From contig NZ_WJBG01000190.1 of assembly GCF_009709555.1 (NCBI RefSeq), forward strand, positions 1 to 37,329: DNA of 37,329 bases, written 5' to 3'. The DNA comes from Streptomyces blattellae. GTDB lineage: Bacteria; Actinomycetota; Actinomycetes; Streptomycetales; Streptomycetaceae. This document shows positions 8,341 through 16,424 of the stretch, piece after piece. Numbering within the stretch: position 1 is the stretch's first letter; every line of letters begins with the position of its first letter. The notes beneath the pieces are model-generated. The model saw only the letters and a program-made list of their open reading frames with translations. It was not told the origin of the DNA and did no database searches. A program made the translations under genes and the position numbers.

Positions 8341-10806
8341 GTGCGTTCCTTCTCCGCGGACGGACTGGAGGCGTTGTTGTCGGCCATGGCCGCCTGCGAC
8401 GCGGACCGGGACTCCCCCGCATGGCGCGATCTGGCCGGGGTGGTGGATGCCGCGGCCCGCGCGGAGCCCTCAGTGGCCCGGCTCTGGCCCCCGCACGCCG
8501 CGGGGGGAGAACCGGCCGAGACAGCCCTCAGGCGCCAACTGGCCCAGGAACTCGTCGCGTTGGCGTCACGCGACGCGGCGACACGGCAGGCTCTGACCGA
8601 GTGGCTGCACCACCACCCCGGCCCCGCCCACACGCCCCCCGCGGCGACCGCCAATGTCATCAGCGGCAGTTCCGTGCTCCACGGCCCCAGCGTGCAGGCC
8701 CGGGACATCCACGGTGGCATCCACTTCCACCAGCCCTCCCCAACCCCCCGCCCCGGCCTTCCCGTGCCCCGTCAACTGCCGCCGGTGACCGCACGTTTCA
8801 TCGACCGGGAGGCCGACCGACGAGCCCTGAACGCACTGCATGCCCGGCGTCCGGCGCACGCACCGCAGATCCTGGTGGTCAGCGGGCTCGCGGGCGTCGG
8901 GAAGACCGCCTTCGCCACCCACTGGCTGTACGAGCACGCCGACGGCTTTCCCGACGGCCAGCTCTACGCCGACCTCGGCGGACAGACCGCCGACCGGGAC
9001 AGCGGGCCCGTCTCCCCGGCCACCGTCCTCGAAGCCTTTCTGGTCGCACTCGGCACGTCCTCGGTGCCGGCCGGGATCGCGCAGCGGAGTGCGCTGTGGC
9101 GTTCGATGACCTCGGGGCTGCGGCTGGCCGTCCTCCTGGACAGCGCGTTCACGGCTGCTCAGGTGCGTCCGCTCCTGCTCGGCACGCCGACCGGCCTCAC
9201 CGTGGTGACCAGCAGAAACAGCCTGACCGGACTGCGCATCGACGGCGCGTCCGTGCACCGCCTGGAGGGGCTCACCGCCGAGTCGGCCGTCGAGCTCCTC
9301 GCCATCGGCGGTGGGACGCGCGTGGCGCGGGAGCCGGCCGCCGCGCGTGAGGTGGTCAGACTCTGCGGCCGCCTGCCCCTGGCACTGGCCCTGGCCTCCG
9401 CCCAGCTCGCCCTGCGTCCCCACCGTTCCGTGTCCGCGCTGGCCGAGAGCCTGTCCCGGGGTCAGGGCGCCGTCGACACACTGCGCCTGGACGGGGAGGC
9501 CGTGATGCGCACGGCGCTCGACATGTCGTACGAGGTCCTGCCCGACGAAAGCCGTGCGCTGTACCGGCGGATGGGACTGCTGCCCGCGGACCGTCACGAC
9601 CTCACGTTGCTCACGGCTCTCGCGGGCGATGACGAGAGCTCACATGACACCGGGCACGCAGTCGACATCACCGACATTGCCGACATCACCGACACCGCCG
9701 TCAGCGCGCTCGTAGAGGCGAATCTCCTGGAGGAGACGGGGCCGGGCACCTATCGGTGCCATGACCTCGTCCAGCCGCACGCCCGTCGGCTCGGCGAGGA
9801 GCTGGAGGGCCCCGACGGGCGTGAACGCGTGCTGCGCCGCTTCGTCGACTGGTGTCTGTCCACCGCGGCTTCGGCGGAGAACATCCTCACCCCCGGCCAC
9901 CGGCTGCGGGGGCAGGAACTCCCTGCCGGAACGGTGCCCGCCACCCCGCTCGACGGTCCGGAGGAGGCGCTCGCCTGGCTGGACACCCACCGCAACGGCC
10001 TGATGGGCGCGGTACGGTACGCGTACCAGGTCGGATGGCACGTCTCCTGCTGGCGTCTGGCGGACCTCATGTGGCCGCTCTTCCTCCGGTTACGTCCGTC
10101 CGAGATGTGGATCGAGGCACACCGCCTCGGTCTCGAAGCGGCACGCCGGAGCGGTTCGAGGCAGGGGGAGGGCCGCATGCTCACCTCCGGCGCGATCGGC
10201 CTGCGCGACGCCGGCCGGTATCCGGAGGCGGCCGACTGGTACCGGCAGGCGCTGGAGCTGGCGACAGCCGACGACGACGTACGCCAACAGGCGCAGGCCG
10301 TCAGCGGACTGGGACACATCAGTCTCCTGGCCCACCGGCTCGGCGAGGCACGCGACCACTTCGAGCGGGCCCTGCGGCTGAGGGAGTCGATCGGCTACCG
10401 GCGCGGAGCCGCCCTCTCCCGGCGGCGCCTCGGCGAAACCGCTCTGGCCGGCGGCGACCTGGCCACGGCCGCCGAGCAGTTGCGCCGGGCCGGAACCGAA
10501 CTGGACGCGCTGGGAGAGACGTACGAGGCGACCCGCGTCCTGGCCCTGCTCGGCCATGTCCTGGACCGTCAAGGGGACCGCGACGGAGGCGTCCGGCGAC
10601 TGCGGGAGGCGCTCGCACGCTTCCGGGCGGGCGACGCCCGGTCCGAGCACTGGGAGGCACGCTGCCTGGAATGGCTCGGCCAGGCCGCCGAATCGCGTGG
10701 CGATCATGCGGAATCGATACGGCACTACGAGGCCGCGCGGGATCTCTTCCGCCGCCTGAGCCCTGACGACGCACAACGCCTGGACGGGAGGCTGCGGCAG
10801 CCGTGA
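8341..10806 (+). CDS. NLR-like STAND protein: N-terminal amyloid-type motif, NB-ARC, TPR
   Basis: A cytoplasmic signalling ATPase of 821 residues. I place the start at GTG 8341, eight bases after AAAGGAG; an in-frame GTG at 8308 lacks such a site. Residues 1-100 are helical (LRRQLAQELVALASRDAATR) and resemble the small protein at 4267-4671. Residues 105-129 carry NVISGSS and GPSVQARDIHGGIHF, the RHIM/BASS-like motif. The NB-ARC follows, with Walker A GLAGVGKT (182-189) and Walker B RLAVLLD (261-267), and the CGRLPLALALASAQL segment typical of GLPL-type motifs. The C-terminal 250 residues are TPR repeats. A TTA codon lies at 10090-10092. A tripartite sensor-switch-signal layout suggests an immune or cell-fate switch; a purely regulatory role is possible. 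Confidence 0.85.
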   Translation: MRSFSADGLEALLSAMAACDADRDSPAWRDLAGVVDAAARAEPSVARLWPPHAAGGEPAETALRRQLAQELVALASRDAATRQALTEWLHHHPGPAHTPPAATANVISGSSVLHGPSVQARDIHGGIHFHQPSPTPRPGLPVPRQLPPVTARFIDREADRRALNALHARRPAHAPQILVVSGLAGVGKTAFATHWLYEHADGFPDGQLYADLGGQTADRDSGPVSPATVLEAFLVALGTSSVPAGIAQRSALWRSMTSGLRLAVLLDSAFTAAQVRPLLLGTPTGLTVVTSRNSLTGLRIDGASVHRLEGLTAESAVELLAIGGGTRVAREPAAAREVVRLCGRLPLALALASAQLALRPHRSVSALAESLSRGQGAVDTLRLDGEAVMRTALDMSYEVLPDESRALYRRMGLLPADRHDLTLLTALAGDDESSHDTGHAVDITDIADITDTAVSALVEANLLEETGPGTYRCHDLVQPHARRLGEELEGPDGRERVLRRFVDWCLSTAASAENILTPGHRLRGQELPAGTVPATPLDGPEEALAWLDTHRNGLMGAVRYAYQVGWHVSCWRLADLMWPLFLRLRPSEMWIEAHRLGLEAARRSGSRQGEGRMLTSGAIGLRDAGRYPEAADWYRQALELATADDDVRQQAQAVSGLGHISLLAHRLGEARDHFERALRLRESIGYRRGAALSRRRLGETALAGGDLATAAEQLRRAGTELDALGETYEATRVLALLGHVLDRQGDRDGGVRRLREALARFRAGDARSEHWEARCLEWLGQAAESRGDHAESIRHYEAARDLFRRLSPDDAQRLDGRLRQP

Positions 10807-10820
10807 TCGCTGCCGCAGCC
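10790..10820 (+). terminator. 12-bp perfect stem-loop across the stop codon of the NB-ARC gene
   Basis: GGCTGCGGCAGC (10790-10801) and GCTGCCGCAGCC (10809-10820) pair perfectly around a 7-nt loop that contains the TGA stop. The next gene converges from the other strand and ends at 10835, so the hairpin can serve both. There is no U-tract, as is common in Streptomyces. Confidence 0.6.
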
Positions 10821-10834
10821 GGCCGTCCCGCCGG

Positions 10835-11425
10835 TCAGCGGCGCCGCATCCGGGCGACGGAACGCAGCGCGCGGGGCGATCCCCCACACACCACCCAGGC
10901 GTGTACGACCGAGGCGACCACGTGCGGTGGCACCGGGGCATCGGACGGGCCCCGCTCCGGTCGTACGATCGCCACGGCCTCCGTCCGGCCCCGCACCCCG
11001 ACGACACACATCGTGGCTGTGTCGGCTACGGCGGCGGCAACGCAGCCCGGGTGGTCCCCCAGCAACTCGCGCACCCGCCGACGAGCCGGCTCGGGCGGCA
11101 GCGGCGCGCAGCTCACCAGCACATCAGCGTGCGGCATGAGCGTGGTCCGTTCCGGGCTGTCCGCATCCACCCACAGGTGCACACCGCACGGGAACGGACC
11201 GGGCACGTGAGGGCAGGGAGACGGAGACACGCACTCCCCCGCGGACCTGGGCAGTGGGTCGGACCGGACGAGAGCCGGACCGTGCGCCGTGTCCGAACGC
11301 CAGACGACGAGGGACGAGTCCTCGTCCGAGCCGTCGCCACGCGGTGCTCCGCCGGTCCGTGGCGGACAGAAGCACACCGTGGCCCACGCGGCATCCGGCC
11401 CCCGGGCCGCGAGCCGGTCGTTCAC
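10835..11425 (-). CDS. Hypothetical protein, translationally coupled to the glycosyltransferase-like gene
   Basis: No family is recognised. The frame is coding-like, about 196 residues, with clusters such as GVHLWVDADSPERTTLMPHA, the CAAAVADTATMCVVGVRG strand-like stretch, and an Arg-rich end (VARMRRR). I favour GTG at 11425, whose GTGA overlaps the TGA of the upstream gene at 11422-11424. A GTG at 11458 is also possible and would overlap by 37 bp. Either way the arrangement implies coupling to the gene upstream and a shared function. No signal peptide or transmembrane segment is evident. The pattern of several cysteines (VCFCPP, ECVSPSPCP) is notable but does not form an obvious metal site. 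Confidence 0.6.
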   Translation of the reverse strand: MNDRLAARGPDAAWATVCFCPPRTGGAPRGDGSDEDSSLVVWRSDTAHGPALVRSDPLPRSAGECVSPSPCPHVPGPFPCGVHLWVDADSPERTTLMPHADVLVSCAPLPPEPARRRVRELLGDHPGCVAAAVADTATMCVVGVRGRTEAVAIVRPERGPSDAPVPPHVVASVVHAWVVCGGSPRALRSVARMRRR

Positions 11426-12666
11426 CGTGCCGCCCAGCTGCCCGCGGAGAGCTCCCACCTCGTCAGTGACGGCGGAAGCGGGGGCGGCGTGACGAACGGC
11501 GGGCGGGCGGGTTCTCCCAGTCCGAGCAGGCGGTAGACGACCGAACGCATCCGCCGGTGGAACTGACCGGGCGCCGACGAGAGGGAGGCGGCGACATGGT
11601 CGTACTGTCCCGGGCGGTGCAGCTCCGCCGCGTACTCAAGCTGCTCCACGAGCGGGTACAGCGGCGAGACCACGGGGGCGGCGGCGGAGAGCAGAGCCGC
11701 CGGCGAGCAGGCCGACACCTCACGCCGGGATCCGGCCGTCAGCAGCATCGTCGCGTCCGTGAGCGTGCCGTACGCGCTCAGCGATCCGTGGTCGCCGATG
11801 ATCCAGTCGGCCGCGATCAGCATCGCCTGCCAGTCGGCCTCCGGGGGGACGACCGCGATGCCCCGGCCCTGGCAGCAGGACAGCCAGGCGTGCACCTGTC
11901 GGATGCCGTGACCCGCGAACACGTTGGGGTGGAGCAGCATCGCGACCCGGTAGCCGTCGCCGGGCAGCTGACTCAGCAGTTGCGGCAGCAGGGCGTCGAG
12001 CCGCCCGAACGTCGAGGCCGGGCCCCAGGTGGACGTGACGACCACGAGCCGCTGTCCGTCCTCGATCCCCAGCGCACGGCGATAGGACTCGCGCCCGGGC
12101 CGGCCGGCCGTGATCCGGTCGACGCACGGGTCGCCCGTCACATGAGCCACCGCAAGCGCCTCCGGGCAGGACCGGGCGAGCTCCTCCAGAGCCCGTTCAT
12201 GGGCGTACACGATCGCCGCGGGAACCAGCCGCCCCTCGTGCAGCAGGTGCTGGCGGCTCAGCATCCCGGGCCACCGCTGCTCTCCCGGCGCCAGGGCGGT
12301 GACGTCGGTGAGCAGTTTGATCTGCCCTGCCCCGTGCGAGATGCGTACGACCGGGGTCCGCAGTTCGTGCACTCCTCGCAGGCCCGCCGCGAGCGCGAGG
12401 TCGAACTCGGCCCGCAGGGCCTCCTCCCAGGGCACCGTGGCGATGCCCAGACTCCGCAGGAATTCGGTGACTCCGCTGCCGAAGGCATGCGGTGCGACCG
12501 TGAAGACCAGTTGGATGCGCAGGTCGGTCTCCAGCAGTTCGAAGACCTCGCGCAGCCGTTGGGCGAAGGTCACGGTGTGCGCGACCACCAGGACCCTCTT
12601 GCAGTCCCGCACCGTCAGCCAGTGCCCCTGCTCGATCAGTGCCGCTTTCGTCGTTCGGACGGACAT
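11422..12666 (-). CDS. GT-B fold glycosyl/glycerophosphotransferase-like protein
   Basis: The sequence has the look of a GT-B fold enzyme related to CDP-glycerol glycerophosphotransferases. There is a Rossmann-like start (CKRVLVVAHTVTFAQRLREV), a second domain opening with RLVVVTSTWGP, then LLHPNVF, and the segment DWIIGDHGSLSAYGTLTDA. In teichoic-acid polymerases the equivalent segment reads ITDYSS and binds the activated sugar or phosphoglycerol. No signal peptide is seen, so it probably acts at the inner face of the membrane. ATG 12666 has GGGGGA just upstream; ATG 12678 is an alternative, and frame extension to 12786 lacks support. It is about 414 residues long. Downstream is the coupled unknown gene. 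Substrate cannot be assigned. Confidence 0.65.
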   Translation of the reverse strand: MSVRTTKAALIEQGHWLTVRDCKRVLVVAHTVTFAQRLREVFELLETDLRIQLVFTVAPHAFGSGVTEFLRSLGIATVPWEEALRAEFDLALAAGLRGVHELRTPVVRISHGAGQIKLLTDVTALAPGEQRWPGMLSRQHLLHEGRLVPAAIVYAHERALEELARSCPEALAVAHVTGDPCVDRITAGRPGRESYRRALGIEDGQRLVVVTSTWGPASTFGRLDALLPQLLSQLPGDGYRVAMLLHPNVFAGHGIRQVHAWLSCCQGRGIAVVPPEADWQAMLIAADWIIGDHGSLSAYGTLTDATMLLTAGSRREVSACSPAALLSAAAPVVSPLYPLVEQLEYAAELHRPGQYDHVAASLSSAPGQFHRRMRSVVYRLLGLGEPARPPFVTPPPLPPSLTRWELSAGSWAAR

Positions 12667-12815
12667 GCGATCCCCCATCGCTCGTCGCTGCGTACCACAG
12701 ACGGCGGGGGGATTCCCGGTGCGCACGCCGCTTTCCTTGCACGGCTCTTGCAACACCCTTGCCGAGCCGAGACGGTGCCGGCGCATCAGGAGAGGCGAGA
12801 GCCGGGTGTGTGCTC

Positions 12816-12868
12816 GGTCTCAGCGACACGCCGCGACCCGCCGGACAGCTCGGCACGTCGCTGAGACC
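12816..12868. promoter_or_regulatory. 12-bp perfect inverted repeat between divergent genes
   Basis: GGTCTCAGCGAC (12816-12827) and GTCGCTGAGACC (12857-12868) pair perfectly. After a 2-nt mismatch the stem continues with GCCG/CGGC. The repeat sits in the 395-bp gap between two divergently transcribed genes, where a terminator would not be expected. A spaced operator or a 5'-leader structure fits better. Confidence 0.45.
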
Positions 12869-13061
12869 CAGACACCAGCTGGCGAGCACCGGGCTCAGCA
12901 CCGGCTGGCTTCGGCGACGGCATGCCGTGCTTCGTTCCGTGGCTCGGTACGGCCGCCCGCCCAACCGGGCCCGGTGACCGCGGCGGCCAGGCTGTTGACA
13001 CGGTCGGTTAGTGTGCAATGGCCACGTGGCGAGGGGGGCTGAGCAGGCGGAGGAGAGGGCA

Positions 13062-14591
13062 GTGTCGGACGAGGGGCGGCTCGTCGCCGGGCGGTACCGG
13101 CTCGTCGAGCGCATCGGCCGCGGCGGCATGGGCACGGTGTGGCGGGCCGAGGACGAGGTGCTCGCCCGTCAGGTCGCGCTCAAGCAGCTCCACACGCAGC
13201 CGCAGCTGTCCGGCGCCGAGGTCGCCACGCTGTACGAGCGCACCCGCCGCGAGGCGCGCAGCGCCGCCCGGGTCGTCCACCCCAACGTGATCGTCGTGCA
13301 CGACGTCGTCGAGGACGACGGGCGGCCGTGCATCGTCATGGAGTACGTCCCCGCCCCGACCCTCGGCGACATCCTCAAGGGCGGCCGGACCCTGCCGCCC
13401 GAGGAGGCGGCGCGTATCGGCCTCGGCATGATCGCCGCCGTACGGGCCGCACACACAGCCGGTGTCCTGCACCGCGACATCAAGCCCGGCAACGTCCTGC
13501 TCGGCGCCGAGGGCCGGGTCGTCCTGACCGACTTCGGCATCGCGCAGACCGCCGGCACGTCGACGCTCACGCAGACCGGGGAGATGGTCGGCTCCATCGA
13601 CTTCATGGCCCCGGAGCGGATCCGCGGCCAGAAGCCCGGCCCGTCCTCCGACCTGTGGTCACTGGGCGCGACGCTGTACCAGGCGGTGGAGGGACGCCCG
13701 CCGTACCGCCGCGACACCGCCATGGAGACCGCGTACGCCATCGCCGTCGAGCCCTTCGAGCCGATGCGGCAGGCGGGTCCGCTGGAACCGCTCATCGAGA
13801 TCCTGCTGTCCCGCGACCCCGAGGACCGGCCCACGGCGGAGCAGACGGAACGAGCCCTGCGGGCCACGTGGTCCGGCGGCCCGACGACCACGGTGCCGCG
13901 GACCGCCGTCGCCGCCCAGGAAGCGCCGGCCGACGACCCGGCCCCGTCACGGACGTCCCCGACGCCCGTGACGCCCGCGACCCCGCCGCCGGACGAAGGC
14001 GTCCGGGGCCGCAAGCGGGGCCCGCGCGTCCTCGTGCCGGTGGTGACCGTCCTGGCCGTGGCCGCCGTGGGAGGCATCGTCTACGCCACGTCGCACGACG
14101 ACGGCACCCCGGCGGCCACCCGGCGGGCCGGCACGTCGGCCACACCCTCGCCCCTCCTTGACGGCTATCGCCGCGTCCACGACAAGCAACTCGGCGTCTC
14201 CTTCCCCGTGCCGGACGACTGGAAGGCGAAGAAGACGGCGGACGGCGGGGTCACGTACGCCGACCCGACCGGCCTGGCCGGCATCACCATCGGCATGGTG
14301 GACCCGGCCGGCTCGCACCCCGTGGACCACTTCAAGGACATCGAGACGAACACCAAGGCCAACTACCCGACGTACCGCAGGCTGCGCATGCAGAAGACGA
14401 CGTTCAGGGACCAGCCGGCCGCGGTGTGGGAATTCACCTTCCAGGGCCGCGCCCGCGTCTTCCGTGCCATCGACCTCGGCTACGGCTCCGCGGGCGGCCG
14501 GGAGTACGACATCTACCTCTCGGCCCCGGACGCCCGATGGGAGACCTACCGCCCCGTCTTCGACGCCGTACGGGACGGGTTCACCGGCTAG
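13062..14591 (+). CDS. Membrane-anchored Ser/Thr protein kinase, PknB type
   Basis: An STPK that phosphorylates proteins on Ser/Thr in the cytoplasm and senses something outside the membrane. The kinase domain (about 12-270) has the Gly loop GRGGMGTV (19-26), Lys41 in VALKQ, the catalytic loop HRDIKPGNVLL (about 137), DFGIA (about 156), an activation loop rich in Thr (TSTLTQTGEMVGS) and APERI. A Pro/Ala/Thr linker leads to one transmembrane helix (about 322-343, VLVPVVTVLAVAAVGGIVYA). The roughly 145-residue exterior domain (LGVSFPVPDDWKAKK onwards) is not made of PASTA repeats. GTG 13062 follows GGAGGAGAGGGCA, so I prefer it to the upstream in-frame codons. It could act on the AfsR-like regulator by analogy to AfsK, but that is speculation. 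Confidence 0.9.
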   Translation: MSDEGRLVAGRYRLVERIGRGGMGTVWRAEDEVLARQVALKQLHTQPQLSGAEVATLYERTRREARSAARVVHPNVIVVHDVVEDDGRPCIVMEYVPAPTLGDILKGGRTLPPEEAARIGLGMIAAVRAAHTAGVLHRDIKPGNVLLGAEGRVVLTDFGIAQTAGTSTLTQTGEMVGSIDFMAPERIRGQKPGPSSDLWSLGATLYQAVEGRPPYRRDTAMETAYAIAVEPFEPMRQAGPLEPLIEILLSRDPEDRPTAEQTERALRATWSGGPTTTVPRTAVAAQEAPADDPAPSRTSPTPVTPATPPPDEGVRGRKRGPRVLVPVVTVLAVAAVGGIVYATSHDDGTPAATRRAGTSATPSPLLDGYRRVHDKQLGVSFPVPDDWKAKKTADGGVTYADPTGLAGITIGMVDPAGSHPVDHFKDIETNTKANYPTYRRLRMQKTTFRDQPAAVWEFTFQGRARVFRAIDLGYGSAGGREYDIYLSAPDARWETYRPVFDAVRDGFTG

Positions 14592-14762
14592 GACCTGTGT
14601 CGACGCGCTGTCGTTGCGCGGGCAAGAGTTCGGGCCGGAGATCACTACATCGTCAGAATTTCAGTAACTGTGATTCTTAGGCCGATACATAAATAATCGC
14701 CGCTGGCCAATATTCCCCCGAATGCCCGATGCCTTGCGCCATCGGACGCTCGTTGGTTGGAC

Positions 14763-14936
14763 GTGACTTGGGAGGAAAGGCATGCAGAAGAGGCTCACCC
14801 GCACTGCTCAGACCTGTTCGAGGACTTCCTTGAAGCGATCAGCAGCATCAAAAGTGAATATCTGCGGGCTACGCTGGACGAGCTTGACACCGCCACCGCG
14901 GTCCCCGCTCCAGCCCGAGGCTCACACTCTGGATGA
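14763..14936 (+). CDS. Possible small acidic protein upstream of the DUF2637 gene
   Basis: This frame, with a possible GTG start at 14763, reads VTWEERHAEEAHPHCSDLFE and then DFLEAISSIKSEYLRATL before a TGA at 14934-14936. It has better third-position GC than the overlapping frame. However, the good ribosome site nearby (GGGAGGAAAGGC) fits an ATG at 14782 in that other frame. Either the start is non-standard or the gene is a frameshifted remnant. The DUF2637 gene starts 30 bp later. No family is recognised. Confidence 0.3.
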   Translation: MTWEERHAEEAHPHCSDLFEDFLEAISSIKSEYLRATLDELDTATAVPAPARGSHSG

Positions 14937-14966
14937 AACGTCCTGAGCCGGAGGAAGGAGTGATCA

Positions 14967-15668
14967 ATGGACAGGATGCAGGACGAGAACCTGCTCTATG
15001 CGGTGACGACCCAGAAGCCTGAGGACACTCAGCCGCTTGAGGCCCAGCACCTGTGGCAGCTCTCCGACCCCGGGATCCCGTCGGACGGCTGGGACCTGGA
15101 CCAAGAACTGGCGCAGATGCTCAGTACGACGCACAGCGTGGATCCTGTCCCTCCCCCGCTGGACAGCCACAGGCGCCCACGCCGGCCGGTGAATCGACGG
15201 CGGCCCCGTCCCGGGGTTCAGCTCTTCACCGTAAATCCGCGGGTGTTCACCGTTGCGATCCTGGTGGCCATAATCACCATGTGCGCAATGACGATGTTGT
15301 ACTGGTCGATCTCCTACTCATACGACCAACTGCGCACCATTGCACTGCTGGTGGTGTCCGAGAATCTGGCCCAATGGTGGCCGCTCACCGTGTACGGGCC
15401 CTGGCTGGTGGCCGGTTTATCGATCTTGCGGGCTTCCGTCCAGCACCGCACCGCCCGGCGGTCCTGGGCGGTGATGCTGATCTCCTCCGGCACGGCGGTC
15501 GCCCTGTGCATCGGCCAGTCCCCGCATTCTCTGCTCGCGATGGTCATCGTCGGTATCCCGCCGATCACCGCCCTGGTCTGTTTCCGTGAACTCGTCGGCC
15601 AGTTCTCGTCCCGGGGACCCAAGCACGCCGCCGACACCATGAAGGGACCCAAGCAGACAAGGCCGTAG
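14967..15668 (+). CDS. DUF2637 (Spd-like) membrane protein
   Basis: A 233-residue protein with a soluble N-terminal 80 residues, a basic Pro/Arg linker and four hydrophobic helices: TVAILVAIITMCAMTMLYWS, TIALLVVSENLAQWW to LAGL, SWAVMLISSGTAVALCIG and LLAMVIVGIPPITALVCF. The order, and the SISYSYDQL segment in the first loop, match DUF2637. That family is found in actinobacterial plasmid-spread (Spd) proteins and in transfer regions of integrated elements. GGAGGAAGGAGTG lies directly before the ATG. A TTA codon is in frame at 15417-15419. No other transfer gene (TraB, replication initiator, integrase) is nearby, so it may be a lone chromosomal paralogue or a leftover of an integrated element. 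Confidence 0.65.
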   Translation: MDRMQDENLLYAVTTQKPEDTQPLEAQHLWQLSDPGIPSDGWDLDQELAQMLSTTHSVDPVPPPLDSHRRPRRPVNRRRPRPGVQLFTVNPRVFTVAILVAIITMCAMTMLYWSISYSYDQLRTIALLVVSENLAQWWPLTVYGPWLVAGLSILRASVQHRTARRSWAVMLISSGTAVALCIGQSPHSLLAMVIVGIPPITALVCFRELVGQFSSRGPKHAADTMKGPKQTRP

Positions 15669-15689
15669 CCGGACCGGCGGCGGGCCCTG

Positions 15690-15765
15690 GCGCCCGTCCG
15701 CCGTCCGCCCGCCCGCCGCCCGCCGTCCGCCCGTCCGCCGCCCGCCGCCCGCCGCGCGTCGGGAT
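15690..15765. repeat. Low-complexity CGCCGTC/CCGCC run
   Basis: Short irregular copies of GTCCGCC and CCGCCCGCC follow one another for about 75 bp directly after the DUF2637 stop. This looks like slippage-generated sequence with no coding sense. Confidence 0.6.
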
Positions 15766-15789
15766 CGTCCGGTCGTCCGGCTTGTCGCT

Positions 15790-16125
15790 GACGCCCTGGA
15801 GGGCGTACCTCCGCGCCCCCTGACGCGCCGTCCGTGATGATCACGTCGACCAGCCGGCACGGCTTGCGGAAGGTGTACGCCACCGAGGCGCCCGTCGCGG
15901 GCGCACCCCAGGAGCGGTTCCCAGCCCGCCCGTGGCGTCCTTCGCCGGGCACCCCCGCGCCGATGCCCTCGCCTCGGTGCCCGTCTGCGTCACGGGCCCG
16001 GCGCCGGCCAGCTCGTCCCGCGCCTCGGCCATCGGCCACCCCATGAGCTTGAAGTCCGCTTCGCCGGGCGTGAGTTGCCGCGGGCCCGGGGCGCCCGGGA
16101 GCCCGGCGAGACACCGGAGCATGCT
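15790..16125 (-). pseudogene. Decayed relic of a secreted or zinc-ribbon protein with a discoidin-like end
   Basis: On the minus strand two frames together look coding. One contains LTPGEADFKLMGWPMAEARD, and the neighbouring frame contains GASVAYTFRKPCRLVDVIIT. The second phrase resembles the end of F5/8-type or NADase-type glycan-binding domains (x-YTF-x-x-P-x-x-L), which are common in Streptomyces zinc-ribbon membrane proteins. At least one frameshift separates them and no start is visible. Assignment is tentative. Confidence 0.3.
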
Positions 16126-16424
16126 CCAGCACCCACCGAGCGGCTCTCCACGGGCTTCCGCTTACGCCGACGGGTGCCGTATCGCCTCTTTCTCGCCACC
16201 GTCAGATTCCCTCGTGCCACCGCACCATGTCCGAATTGCCACCAAAAGCGCAGCCGAATCGTTTCGGTGGGCCAGGATTCCGTTTCCGTGGTGATGCGAT
16301 TACGCCACCGTGAGGAGCGTGGCGTAGTGTGGCTGTCCTATTAACTGTCTGATAGTGACCCTGAGTTGACGGTTACTTCGCGCTGCGCGCCGTGTGTCCG
16401 AGCTGGTTGATCGAGAGGACTCCG

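Larger units (their letters stand above)
15669..16424. other. Gene-poor 755-bp segment
   Basis: No intact gene is visible between the DUF2637 gene and cvnA. It begins with a C/G-only low-complexity run (15690-15765), continues with a decayed coding relic (15790-16125, listed separately) and ends with a 300-bp leader of the conservon in which no clear promoter elements were found. Confidence 0.6.

Noticed and set aside
5088..10806. Secondary-metabolite gene cluster around the AfsR-like regulator
   Set aside because: No polyketide synthase, NRPS, terpene or RiPP genes are in the window. The neighbours are signalling genes.
12995..13023. TTGACA box before the PknB-type kinase as a promoter
   Set aside because: No acceptable -10 hexamer at 16-19 bp spacing. 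Not listed as a promoter.
14967..15668. DUF2637 gene as proof of an integrated conjugative element
   Set aside because: No integrase, att repeats, replication or TraB gene is visible. Chromosomal stand-alone DUF2637 genes exist.
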